The notes under the pieces are model-generated. The model was not told the DNA's origin, did no database searches, and saw only the letters and a program-made list of their open reading frames with translations. The translations under genes and the position numbers were made by a program. This document shows, piece by piece, positions 7,434-15,170 of a stretch of 16,058 nt of DNA. Within the stretch, counting starts at the first letter, position 1, and every line of letters starts with the position of its first letter. Source of the DNA: M3007 sp046153695 (lineage in GTDB: Bacteria > Bacteroidota > Bacteroidia > Chitinophagales > Saprospiraceae); assembly GCA_046153695.1 (NCBI GenBank), contig JBJXEZ010000182.1:1-16058 (forward strand), written 5' to 3'.

Positions 7434-7452
7434 AGAGCCTATCCGAAAACCT
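7434..7452. repeat. 19-bp repeat copy C (AGAGCCTATCCGAAAACCT)
   Basis: Matches the repeat ends at 14305-14323 (18 of 19) and, in reverse orientation, 14365-14383 (17 of 19). It spans the stop codon (TAG, 7441-7439) and last codons of the radical SAM gene. No inverted partner was found nearby, so it may be a solitary end left by an inserted element. Confidence 0.55.
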
Positions 7453-9100
7453 GGCCGGCGTGCATACCGTCGTAGGCCAGCAACACACAATACTCGCCCC
7501 GTACCACCCGCTGCTCTTCTTCAAAAGTACTCCAGTCAAACGGAAGCGCCAGGGCCAGATACCGGACTTTGCCATTAGGCCGGTGGGCCGAATCCGCCTG
7601 AAAAGCCTCAATCAATTCCGTTTTCTGCGCCTCATCCACTTCTTTGAGCAGCAAGGGCCGGGGGCGTTCTTTTTGATACAGGCAAAAATCCAGGTCAATC
7701 AGCCCGGTCAGCACGGCATCGTCCGGGTACTGTCGTTGGGCAAAAACCAGGAGCCGTTCGTACACATTGGGGACGGTGTACCGGTGAAATTCGTACTGTG
7801 CACCAAAGCACTCGCCCAGCCCAAGCAGAAATTCAAAAATGCTGTAGCGGGCGGTGACGTATTTCAGGGTGCGGGTAGCCCGGGGTTTATTCCAGTAAAT
7901 TTCCAGCGCGTGTTCCACCAATTTCAGTTGTGCGAGTTCGTGGCGGGAGAGGTAGTTGCTTTCGATGACCTCGTAGGGCGGTTCGGGGTCGAAAACGAAC
8001 CCGTGTTGGGCATACTTTTCACGAACCGGGGTGCCTTTCAGGAATTTCAAAAAACCCATCTGCAACTCTGGGGCAAACAGGCGGAACACCGTTTCAAAAC
8101 TGTACTTCACGTCGTCCCGGGTTTCCAGTGGAAGGCCGACAATTAAGTCCAGGTGCATCTCCACCTTGTCGGCAAGCGCCTGAATGATGCCTTTGGTTTT
8201 ATCAAAATTTTGCTTTCGGCTTACTTCCAGGTTCGCTTTTTGGTTGACGGTCTGGATGCCGATTTCAAACCGGAACAACCCTTTTGGCACGTGTTCCTGA
8301 ATGAAACGAATGATGTCGGGGTGTAGAATGTCGGCTGTGATTTCAAATTGGAACACGTTCTCCGGGCGGTGGTGCTCCAGAATAAACCTGAAAATATCCA
8401 GCGTGAAGTCCCGCTTAATGTTGAACGTGCGGTCGAGAAACTTGATAACCCGCCCGTGTTGCATCAGATAGAGCAGCGTCTGTTTGATGTGTTCGTCAGG
8501 CAAGTAACGCACCTTGTTGTCGAGGCTGGCCAGGCAAAATTCGCATTTGTATGGGCACCCGCGGGAAGTTTCCACGTACAGGACTTTGGTGGCGAGCGTC
8601 TCCGGCGGATCGTTGCGCCAGGGCCGGATGTCTCGGTATTCTTCGAGATTGAAAATAGTCGGATCGGAAAAATACAAGACGCCTCCGTCGGGTGTTTTGC
8701 TGGCTAGATTGGGCAGGTGGCCAACCTCCGGCCAGGCATACAAAAAAGCCCGAAAGGGTGTTTCGCCCTCCCCGGTGATGATAAAATCAACTTCCGGTCG
8801 CGCCAGCACATCCTGCCAGTCGTAACTCACTTCCGGGCCGCCGAGCAGCACTTTTGTCGAGGGGTTGATGGCCTTGATTTTTCGGGCAGCCTCCAGGGTT
8901 TGGGTGATGTTCCAGATATAACAACTGAACGCAACGACCTCGAAATCGGCACAAAAACGGGCGACTTCATCCCGATCCTGATTGATGGTAAACTCCCGCC
9001 ACGCCAATCCCGGCCAGTCCCGGTTCAATTCGTACAGCAAACGAATAGCCAGGTTGGTGTGGATGTATTTTGCGTTGAGTGTTGTGAGTAGCACCTTCAT
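7439..9100 (-). CDS. B12-binding-domain radical SAM protein (DUF4080 type)
   Basis: A 553-residue enzyme. Residues ~1-150 are a cobalamin-binding Rossmann domain (MKVLLTTLNAKYIHTNLAIR, VLLGGPEVSYDW, DFIITGEGE). The radical SAM domain has the 4Fe-4S motif CPYKCEFC (Cys182, 186, 189), preceded by YVETSRG and followed by FLDRTFN and FEITADILHPDIIRF. The C-terminal ~130 residues match the layout of the DUF4080 extension. Members carry out radical methylations or rearrangements with unknown substrates. I chose ATG 9100, where the B12 domain begins; in-frame codons to 9211 lack similarity. The final codons and stop lie inside a repeat copy (7434-7452), so the C-terminus may have been altered by an insertion. 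It is divergent from the desaturase gene and upstream of the E2-like gene. Confidence 0.9.
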   Translation of the reverse strand: MKVLLTTLNAKYIHTNLAIRLLYELNRDWPGLAWREFTINQDRDEVARFCADFEVVAFSCYIWNITQTLEAARKIKAINPSTKVLLGGPEVSYDWQDVLARPEVDFIITGEGETPFRAFLYAWPEVGHLPNLASKTPDGGVLYFSDPTIFNLEEYRDIRPWRNDPPETLATKVLYVETSRGCPYKCEFCLASLDNKVRYLPDEHIKQTLLYLMQHGRVIKFLDRTFNIKRDFTLDIFRFILEHHRPENVFQFEITADILHPDIIRFIQEHVPKGLFRFEIGIQTVNQKANLEVSRKQNFDKTKGIIQALADKVEMHLDLIVGLPLETRDDVKYSFETVFRLFAPELQMGFLKFLKGTPVREKYAQHGFVFDPEPPYEVIESNYLSRHELAQLKLVEHALEIYWNKPRATRTLKYVTARYSIFEFLLGLGECFGAQYEFHRYTVPNVYERLLVFAQRQYPDDAVLTGLIDLDFCLYQKERPRPLLLKEVDEAQKTELIEAFQADSAHRPNGKVRYLALALPFDWSTFEEEQRVVRGEYCVLLAYDGMHAGQVFG

Positions 9101-9366
9101 CAGGCTGCAAAGAACGAAAGGGAAATGGATTCGCGGCGACTTGTTTTTGTCTGACCCGCGCCTGGCGGCTATGATATCGTTCGGCAGTTGATGACACCGT
9201 TTTCTGAACACGCCAGAAGTAGGAGGTGCCGAGGTGGGGTTGCTGTAAAAAAAACAAGCGCTTCACAACGGATTCGGTCAAAAGAGCGGACATTTGCGCG
9301 GGCTACCCGCCGCCGGTGCCGGTGCACCGGGAACATTGTTTAAGTTTACCAACATTTTACAAGTTC
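9101..9366. promoter_or_regulatory. divergent intergenic region with 12-bp palindrome and possible promoter
   Basis: This 266-bp gap separates the radical SAM (minus) and desaturase (plus) genes and must hold promoters for both. It contains a perfect 12-bp palindrome CCGGTGCACCGG (9319-9330) 36 bp before the desaturase ATG, and GACATTTG (9289-9296), one mismatch from the Bacteroidota -7 consensus TAnnTTTG. A second near match, TAAGTTTA, is at 9341-9348. No clear -33 element was found for either. The palindrome is a plausible operator, which is inference only. Confidence 0.35.
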
Positions 9367-10398
9367 ATGCAACCACAACCCGTCTCCCCAAACATCCTCG
9401 AACAACTTCCCGCCATTGTAAAAGCCTATCAACTCCCCGATAACAAAAAAGCATTTACCCAAATCCTGACCTCCTTCCTTCCGTTCCTCGGAATCTGGGT
9501 TGCTATGTACTTCCTCATGGACGTATCCATAGCCCTCACCCTGGTACTGGCAGCCGTGAACGCCTTCTTCCTCGTGCGTATTTTCATCATCCAGCACGAC
9601 TGCGGGCACCAGTCCTTCACCGCCAACCGCAAGGCCAATGACACCATCGGCCTCATTTCCAGCCTTATCAGTTTCATGCCGTACCGCTACTGGGCCAAAA
9701 GCCACAATTTCCACCACGGCCACAACGGCATCCTGTGGGAACACCGCGATATAGGCGACATCAACCTGCTAACGGTGAACGAGTTCAAGCAATTGACCTA
9801 CTGGAAAAAACTGCAATACATGCTGTTCCGTAGTGCGCCCGTGCTATTCGTGATCGGGCCGGCGTGGTATATTTTGGTACACAGCCGCATCCCGACCATC
9901 AAAATTAAAGGATGGGAGCACGCTCGAATGGCGTTGTTGCGCCACAACCTGTTGCTCGTGGTGCTGTATGTAACCCTGGCGCTGCTGATCGGTTACAAAG
10001 CCCTTTTGCTGATACACCTGCCGATCCTCGTGTTTTTTGGCATCATCGCCGTGTGGTTTTTTTATGTGCAACACCAGCACGAAACCACCTACAAGGCCTG
10101 GAAAGACAAGTGGGAATATATCCGCGCCGCCATTCAGGGCAGCACTTACTACAAACTGCCCAGGTTGTTTCACTGGCTGACCGGCAACATCGGCTACCAC
10201 CACATCCACCACCTCAACCCGCTGGTGCCCAGCTATGAACTGGCCCGCTGCCACCACGAGAACCCCGTATTCGAGCAGATCGCCAACAAGATCACCTTCT
10301 TGCAAAGCCTGAAGTGCGTTTTCAACAAACTCTGGGACGAGGAGCAGCAGCGTATGATCTCGTTCCGGGAATTTTTCCGGCGGTACAAAACGGCGTGA
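9367..10398 (+). CDS. membrane fatty acid desaturase
   Basis: A 343-residue di-iron integral membrane desaturase that introduces a double bond into acyl chains, probably to adjust membrane fluidity. The three histidine boxes are complete: HDCGH (77-81), HNFHHGH (113-119) and HHIHH (278-282), plus a QHQHE motif (235-239). Membrane spans flank them: FLPFLGIWVAMYFLMDVSIALTLVLAAV, and LLLVVLYVTLALLIGYKALLLIHLPILVFFGIIAVWFFYV. ATG 9367 is used; the frame is open upstream to 9226 but that stretch lacks family similarity and contains the palindromic leader. The box pattern fits the DesA/omega-6-like bacterial group, but regiospecificity cannot be read. The next gene on the same strand is 60 bp away. 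Confidence 0.92.
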   Translation: MQPQPVSPNILEQLPAIVKAYQLPDNKKAFTQILTSFLPFLGIWVAMYFLMDVSIALTLVLAAVNAFFLVRIFIIQHDCGHQSFTANRKANDTIGLISSLISFMPYRYWAKSHNFHHGHNGILWEHRDIGDINLLTVNEFKQLTYWKKLQYMLFRSAPVLFVIGPAWYILVHSRIPTIKIKGWEHARMALLRHNLLLVVLYVTLALLIGYKALLLIHLPILVFFGIIAVWFFYVQHQHETTYKAWKDKWEYIRAAIQGSTYYKLPRLFHWLTGNIGYHHIHHLNPLVPSYELARCHHENPVFEQIANKITFLQSLKCVFNKLWDEEQQRMISFREFFRRYKTA

Positions 10399-10458
10399 TA
10401 ACCCGCCCCATGCGCTCCCGACAAAACGTGCCGTGAATCATCGAAACTAACCGATAGT

Positions 10459-12435
10459 ATGGCCAAACAATCGCGCAAACCCGCACCCCGCCCACAGCAA
10501 ACACCGGCCCCTGCTCTGGCGGCCCTGCCACTGCCGCCGTTTTTCCAAAACACCCGGCTCCAAGGCTTGCTGCTCTTTGGGTTTGCCTGCCTGCTGTACG
10601 TCAACACGCTCACCCACGGGTTTGTGCAAGACGATGCCATCGTCATCACAGACAATATGTTTACCACCAAGGGTGTGGACGGTATTCCCGGTATCCTTGG
10701 CAAAGACACCTTTTTTGGCTTCTTTAAAGTGGAAGGCAAGGAAACCCTCGTGTCGGGCGGGCGCTACCGCCCCCTGACGCTGGTCGTGTTCGCGCTGCTA
10801 TACGAGGTGGCGGGCAACAACCCCTTCCCGTTCCACTTGCTCACGGTACTGCTGTTCGCAGCTACCTGTGTGCTGTTCTACCAGGTGCTGCTGCTGCTGT
10901 TGCGCGGCTGGGCCGGCGGAGGCGAACGGGTGCCGTTGGTCGCGTGGGTGGCTGCGTTGCTGTTCGCCGCGCACCCCATCCATACCGAGGTAGCGGCCAA
11001 TATCAAAGGCTGCGACGAGATATTCACCCTGCTCGGCAGCCTGGGCGCCTTGTGGCTCACCCTGCGCTACGCCGACACGGGCAAGTTGCTCTGGGGGATG
11101 CTGGCCGCCGTTGTTTTTTTCCTCGCCTGCCTGTCCAAGGAAAATGCGGCCACTTTCGTAGTGGTAGTGCCGCTGGCGTTGTGGTTTTTCCGTTCGTTCC
11201 GTGTGGGGCAGAGCATTCGGTATTCCCTGCCCGTTTGGGTTGCTTTTGCTGCGTTTTTCGCCATTCGTGGCAGTATTTTGCACTGGAAATTTGGTTCAGC
11301 ACCCATGGAACTGATGAATAACCCGTTCCTCAAGATCGAAGGTGCGCAGTGGGTTGCATTCACTACAGGCGAAAAACTGGCCGCAATCGTGTACACCCTC
11401 GGCAAATACCTGGTGCTGCTCGTGTTCCCGCACCCGCTCACCCACGACTATTACCCGCGCTTCATCGGCCTCAAAACGTTTTCCGACCCCGGCGTGCTGG
11501 CGAGTATAGCCGCCTACGGTTTGCTCGCGTGGTACGCTTTGCGCGGTATAGGCCGACGCGACCCTGTGGCATTCGGAATCCTGTTTTTCCTGCTCACGAT
11601 CAGCATCGTATCCAACCTCGTTTTCCCGGTAGGCACCAACATGGGCGAGCGATTTGCCTTCATGCCCTCGGCAGGTTTTTGCCTTGCTGTGGCGGTGCTG
11701 CTGGCTCGTTTCCAGAACTGGAAAACCGCTGTGGGTATAGCCGCCGCCGTGGCGTTGCTTTTTTCTGTAAAAACCGTGCTGCGCAACCCTGTGTGGGTGA
11801 GCAACGAATCACTCTTTTTCACAGATGCCGAAACCTCGGTGAATAGCGCCAAGATTAATAATGCCTGCGGTGGCGTGCTGTTTGAAAAAGCAACCGCCGA
11901 AAAAGACGAGGCCAAACGCCAAGACTTGTTGCGCCGCTCGTTTGACTACGCCAATCAATCTCTGAAAATTTACCCGAACTACAAGGACGCGCTTATCACC
12001 CGTGCCGGATGCCAGTATTTTATGAAAAACTACGACGGCGCGGTGGCAGATTACCGGGTGGCTGTCCAACTGGCCTCCAACGAGCCCAAGCCCCGCAGCT
12101 ACCTCGCTATTGCGCTGCGCGAATCCGGTAAATTCTACGGCGAGCAAAAAGGCGATCTCGCCAAGGCTATGCTGCTCCTCACGGAATCCTGGCAGATTGC
12201 TCCCGATGACCCCGAAACCGCTCGCCTGCTCGGCGTGGCCAACGGTGTACAGGGTAAAAGCGCCGACGCATTGCTGTGGTTCAAAAAAGCAGTGGAGCTG
12301 GAGCCTGAAAACGCCAGCTACCTGTTCGACCTCGGCACGGCCTACTACATCTCGGGCGATCGTGTGCTCGGCGAACAGTACCGCCAGCAGGCGATCCAGA
12401 AAAACCCGGACGTGCTCAAAGAAAAACGGCAATAA
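10459..12435 (+). CDS. TMTC-like membrane glycosyltransferase with C-terminal TPR repeats
   Basis: A 658-residue protein with a Pro-rich cytosolic start, many membrane spans (from ~35 to ~450) and a soluble TPR region (~465-650). The first extramembrane loop holds the acidic pair GFVQDDA (Asp58, Asp59), as expected for GT-C type enzymes using a lipid-linked sugar. GGRYRPLTLVVFAL and HPIHTEVAANIKGCDEIF (near residue 172) are signatures of the TMTC family, whose eukaryotic members O-mannosylate proteins; bacterial relatives are less studied. The TPR units include DALITRAGCQYFMKNYDGAVADY and DALLWFKKAVELEPENASYLFDLG, which may bind protein substrates. ATG 10459 begins 60 bp after the desaturase. 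The SpoIIM-family gene begins 9 bp after the stop, indicating one transcript. Function is inferred from family. Confidence 0.87.
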   Translation: MAKQSRKPAPRPQQTPAPALAALPLPPFFQNTRLQGLLLFGFACLLYVNTLTHGFVQDDAIVITDNMFTTKGVDGIPGILGKDTFFGFFKVEGKETLVSGGRYRPLTLVVFALLYEVAGNNPFPFHLLTVLLFAATCVLFYQVLLLLLRGWAGGGERVPLVAWVAALLFAAHPIHTEVAANIKGCDEIFTLLGSLGALWLTLRYADTGKLLWGMLAAVVFFLACLSKENAATFVVVVPLALWFFRSFRVGQSIRYSLPVWVAFAAFFAIRGSILHWKFGSAPMELMNNPFLKIEGAQWVAFTTGEKLAAIVYTLGKYLVLLVFPHPLTHDYYPRFIGLKTFSDPGVLASIAAYGLLAWYALRGIGRRDPVAFGILFFLLTISIVSNLVFPVGTNMGERFAFMPSAGFCLAVAVLLARFQNWKTAVGIAAAVALLFSVKTVLRNPVWVSNESLFFTDAETSVNSAKINNACGGVLFEKATAEKDEAKRQDLLRRSFDYANQSLKIYPNYKDALITRAGCQYFMKNYDGAVADYRVAVQLASNEPKPRSYLAIALRESGKFYGEQKGDLAKAMLLLTESWQIAPDDPETARLLGVANGVQGKSADALLWFKKAVELEPENASYLFDLGTAYYISGDRVLGEQYRQQAIQKNPDVLKEKRQ

Positions 12436-12444
12436 CCGACGGCC

Positions 12445-14301
12445 ATGCGCGAAACCAAATTCATCGAGCAGAACCAGGAAAAGTGGTCAGACTTCGAGGA
12501 GATGCTCCGCCAAAACCACCGCGACCCCGAGCGGCTGAACGACCTGTTCGTACAGATCACCGATGACCTTTCTTACGCCCGCACCTACTACCCGTACCGC
12601 GCCGTTCGCACGTACCTGAACGGCTTGGCTCAACGCATTTTTCACAACCTGTATCGGGGCAAGCGTTTCCCCGCCCGGCGTTTCCGCCTGTTCTGGACCG
12701 ACGAGCTGCCTCATGTGTTATGGCAAACCCGGCACGCATTGTGGTTGTCGTTCGGCATTTTCGCCCTGGCCGTTATCATTGGCGTAGTGTCGAGCCGTAT
12801 CAATCCCGAGTTTGCCCGAGTCATCCTCGGCGATGATTATGTGGAAATGACCCTCAGCAATATCGAAGATGGCGACCCGATGGCGGTGTACAAGGACAGC
12901 CCGCCGCTCGGCATGTCCATTGGTATCGCTGCCAATAACCTGTTCGTGGCCTTGCGTACCGCTATTTTCGGCGTACTCGCGTCCATTGGCACGGTGTTCA
13001 TGTTGCTGTACAACGGGATCATGGTGGGCGCTTTCCAGTATTTTTTTGTAGAAAAAGGCCTGTTTTGGGAGTCGTTCCTCACTATTTGGATACACGGCAC
13101 GCTGGAGATCAGCGCCATCATTATCGCCGGGGCTGCCGGCTTGGTGGCGGGGTCAGGCCTTTTGTTCCCCGGCACGTACACACGGCGGCAGGCCTTTCAG
13201 TTATCTATGCGCCGGGGTCTGAAAATTTTCATCGGGCTGGTACCCATGTTTGTGCTGGCTGCATTTTTTGAGGGCTTCCTCACCCGTTTTACGGGTACAC
13301 CCGACGTGATTCGCCTGTTTTTTATTCTTACATCACTGGCGTTTGTGTTGTGGTATTTTGTTTGGTTGCCGTGGCACAAATCGCGCACCGGCTTTCAGTC
13401 GCTGGAACAGGGCCGCGACCTTCCGCCCACGCGTACCGAGCCGGTGTCGTTTGCGAGCATCAAGGGTGAAGGCGAAATGTTCGCCGATGCTTTTGCGCTG
13501 TTGTTTCGCCAGGCGCGTATCGGATTCGGCCTGTTGACGCTGGCCTCGGCGCTGTTTGTAGGGCTGGCGGTGGTGTCCGGGTGGTTCGGCAAACCGGCCG
13601 TTTTGGAGTTTCCGGGCTATGCTACCAGCACGTTGAGCGGGTGGTGGGATTCCATTGGGCGCAATCAGGTTCCGGCCATGTTCTGGGGGCAGGTGTTGCT
13701 GCTCTGGGCGCTGTTTGGTGCAGCGCTGTACTTGGCCCGGCACGCCATGCCTGCCGCATTTCGAGCACGCTGGGGCGGGCATTTTTGGGGAAAACACTTG
13801 ATAGCAGGTGCTGTGGTATCCTTTGGGAGTGTTTGGTTTTTGGAAATATTGGATTCTGGCCTGCTGCTATGGTTTTTGGGCATCGGGCTTTTTCCGCTCC
13901 TCGGGTTATTTATGGCCACAGCCTATTTTGAAAATAGCGGCTGGCGGGTGTTTCCGCGTACGTTCACCCTCATGCGTTGGGGCCAGGGAACGGTGCTTGG
14001 CTTTTTAACCGTCAACTTCGCCCTGTTGCTGTTTCTGTTCCTCGACTCTGAGTTGTGGCGCATCGTCATGCAGTTTTTTAGTTGGATGGTGCCCCCCGAG
14101 GACTCAGCCATGCAGGCGTACACGATGTATTTTACGGCGTTTGCCGCCAGTTTTGTGGCGCACATGGCCTGGCTGCTGATTGCCCTGACGGGTATACTCC
14201 AGTATTTCTCCTATCGGGAAATTGCGGACGCAACGCACCTGCGCGAGGGCATCGCCGAAGTGGGCAAGACACGTCAAATCAGAGGACTGGCGCGGGAGTG
14301 A
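12445..14301 (+). CDS. SpoIIM-family membrane protein with an extra C-terminal membrane region
   Basis: A 618-residue integral membrane protein. The N-terminal half (to ~310) matches the stage II sporulation protein M family: a soluble region with FIEQNQEKWSDFEEML, a first span at ~98-116, then LLYNGIMVGAFQYFFVEKG and the signature IWIHGTLEISAIIIAGAAGLVAG (His217, Gly218, Glu221). The second half (~340-618) adds several further hydrophobic segments (e.g. IGFGLLTLASALFVGLAVV, LLLWFLGIGLFPLLGLFMA, FAASFVAHMAWLLIAL) that I do not recognise. SpoIIM-like proteins in non-sporulating Bacteroidota are often ~320 residues, so this may be a fusion. They often sit in MoxR/DUF58 operons; here the partner is the TMTC-like gene 9 bp upstream. 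The role is unknown. Confidence 0.83.
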   Translation: MRETKFIEQNQEKWSDFEEMLRQNHRDPERLNDLFVQITDDLSYARTYYPYRAVRTYLNGLAQRIFHNLYRGKRFPARRFRLFWTDELPHVLWQTRHALWLSFGIFALAVIIGVVSSRINPEFARVILGDDYVEMTLSNIEDGDPMAVYKDSPPLGMSIGIAANNLFVALRTAIFGVLASIGTVFMLLYNGIMVGAFQYFFVEKGLFWESFLTIWIHGTLEISAIIIAGAAGLVAGSGLLFPGTYTRRQAFQLSMRRGLKIFIGLVPMFVLAAFFEGFLTRFTGTPDVIRLFFILTSLAFVLWYFVWLPWHKSRTGFQSLEQGRDLPPTRTEPVSFASIKGEGEMFADAFALLFRQARIGFGLLTLASALFVGLAVVSGWFGKPAVLEFPGYATSTLSGWWDSIGRNQVPAMFWGQVLLLWALFGAALYLARHAMPAAFRARWGGHFWGKHLIAGAVVSFGSVWFLEILDSGLLLWFLGIGLFPLLGLFMATAYFENSGWRVFPRTFTLMRWGQGTVLGFLTVNFALLLFLFLDSELWRIVMQFFSWMVPPEDSAMQAYTMYFTAFAASFVAHMAWLLIALTGILQYFSYREIADATHLREGIAEVGKTRQIRGLARE

Positions 14302-14304
14302 TTC

Positions 14305-14383
14305 AGAGCGTATCCGAAAACCTCCTTTGAGGGTGAAAACGCCGGATGATTTTCAGGCTAATGGAGGTTTTTGAATAGGCTCT
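14305..14383. mobile_element. MITE-like inverted-repeat element or IS scar, 79 bp
   Basis: The left end AGAGCGTATCCGAAAACCTCC (written to 21 bases, 14305-14325) pairs with the right end read on the minus strand (14383-14363) with three mismatches. Between the ends lies a smaller stem TGAAAA/TTTTCA (14334-14339 and 14350-14355). It starts 4 bp after the SpoIIM-family stop. The ends share their sequence with the solitary copy at 7434-7452. No transposase is encoded, and no clear target duplication is seen at the flanks. Confidence 0.5.
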
Positions 14384-14514
14384 TAACTCGACTTTAGCCA
14401 TTTGAAACGTTCAAAAAAGCGCCTTTGGGAGTCCAGGAAATGAATTTTTGACTCGCAACTACCCTGGTACCCACCTTGGCAACAATGGGGTAGATCGAGC
14501 TCTGCCGGTACAAC

Positions 14515-14550
14515 CCCACCCCCATCCCCCCCCCCGAGGGTGAGGGGGGC
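14515..14550. other. C-tract with potential G-quadruplex on the minus strand
   Basis: The plus strand carries C4, C5 and C10 runs (C10 at 14526-14535), immediately followed by GAGGGTGA and a G6 run (14544-14549). The minus strand therefore has at least four closely spaced G-runs, and the C and G runs can also pair as a hairpin. The C10 homopolymer is prone to slippage and to sequencing error. Confidence 0.5.
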
Positions 14551-14662
14551 ACATCGAGGGTTCCAACACCGTCTCATCAAGTCGAGCTAAGTGCCAAGGC
14601 AGCATACATGGGCAAACTCACCCTGTTCGTTGATTTTTTTTCAAATGATAAACCGGCCCAAG

Positions 14663-14670
14663 CACCTTTG
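14663..14670 (+). promoter_or_regulatory. possible -7 element for the Spy-like gene
   Basis: CACCTTTG is one mismatch from the Bacteroidota -7 consensus TAnnTTTG and lies 52 bp before the ATG at 14723. A T-run (14633-14641) sits about 21-22 bp upstream, where the TTTG-type -33 element would be expected. Weak but best in the gap. Confidence 0.3.
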
Positions 14671-14722
14671 TGCCGTTGATTCAAAAATTTCTTTACCTAA
14701 CACGTTTAAACACAACAGCGAT

Positions 14723-15160
14723 ATGAAAAAGGCAATCCGGTTTTTGTTGATCGCCCTGTTTGCACTGGCAGGCACCGCTATTTTCGCGCAACCTCCCGGT
14801 GGCCCAGGTGGCGGCCGCATGATGAACCCAGAACAACGGGCCGAGCAACAAACGGCCCAAATGACCGAAAAACTTGCTCTCTCCGAGGCACAAGCCGCCA
14901 AAGTGAAAGAAATCAACCTGAAGTACGCCCAAAAAGGACAGGAAGCCCGCGAAAAAGCCGACGGCGACCGGGAGGCTATGCGCGAAATCATCTTGGCCAT
15001 CCGCCAGGAACAGGACAAGGAACTTCAAACCATGCTGACCCAGGAGCAATGGGAAACATGGGTAAAAGCCCGCGAGGAAATGCGCGGCAACCGCGGCAAC
15101 TTGGGCGGAGAACGCTCCCCAAAGCCTGAAAACAAAGGCGATGTGCCGCCCAAAAATTAA
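14723..15160 (+). CDS. small exported Spy/CpxP-like (DUF4890-like) helical protein
   Basis: A 145-residue protein with a clear signal peptide (MKKAIRFLLIALFALAGTAIFAQ, cleavage likely after Ala22), then a PPGGPGGG linker and a charged helical core. The core contains MTEKLALSEAQAAKVKEINLKYAQKG and MLTQEQWETWVKAREEMRG, the pattern of periplasmic LTxxQ-containing proteins such as Spy and CpxP, and of DUF4890 in Bacteroidota. Relatives act as periplasmic chaperones or metal/stress sensors; that is inference here. The tail is Gly/Arg/Asn/Pro-rich. ATG 14723 starts the signal peptide; the frame is open upstream to 14591 but that part is not coding-like. The outer-membrane receptor gene follows on the same strand after a hairpin repeat. 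Confidence 0.8.
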   Translation: MKKAIRFLLIALFALAGTAIFAQPPGGPGGGRMMNPEQRAEQQTAQMTEKLALSEAQAAKVKEINLKYAQKGQEAREKADGDREAMREIILAIRQEQDKELQTMLTQEQWETWVKAREEMRGNRGNLGGERSPKPENKGDVPPKN

Positions 15161-15170
15161 TGTTTTTTAC

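Larger units (their letters stand above)
14302..14722. other. 421-bp gap without a convincing gene, rich in repeats
   Basis: No coding sequence with family similarity was seen. From left to right it holds a 79-bp inverted-repeat element (14305-14383), a 12-bp inverted pair TTAACTCGACTT (14383-14394) / AAGTCGAGCTAA (14579-14590), a C-rich tract with a ten-C run (14515-14550), and the leader of the next gene. A minus-strand open frame (14580-14383) ends in the 12-bp repeat and reads ESKIHFLDSQRRFFERFKWL, possibly a fragment of a lost mobile gene. This is not strong enough to call. Confidence 0.6.

Noticed and set aside
9226..9366. N-terminal extension of the desaturase from ATG 9226
   Set aside because: The extension (Cys/Pro-rich) has no family similarity and covers the palindrome and promoter-like sequence; ATG 9367 gives a normal N-terminus.
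10459..14301. A new defence or secretion system formed by the TMTC-like and SpoIIM-family genes
   Set aside because: Neither protein has nuclease, toxin or sensor motifs, and no mobile or defence genes are adjacent; only a possible functional link is reported.
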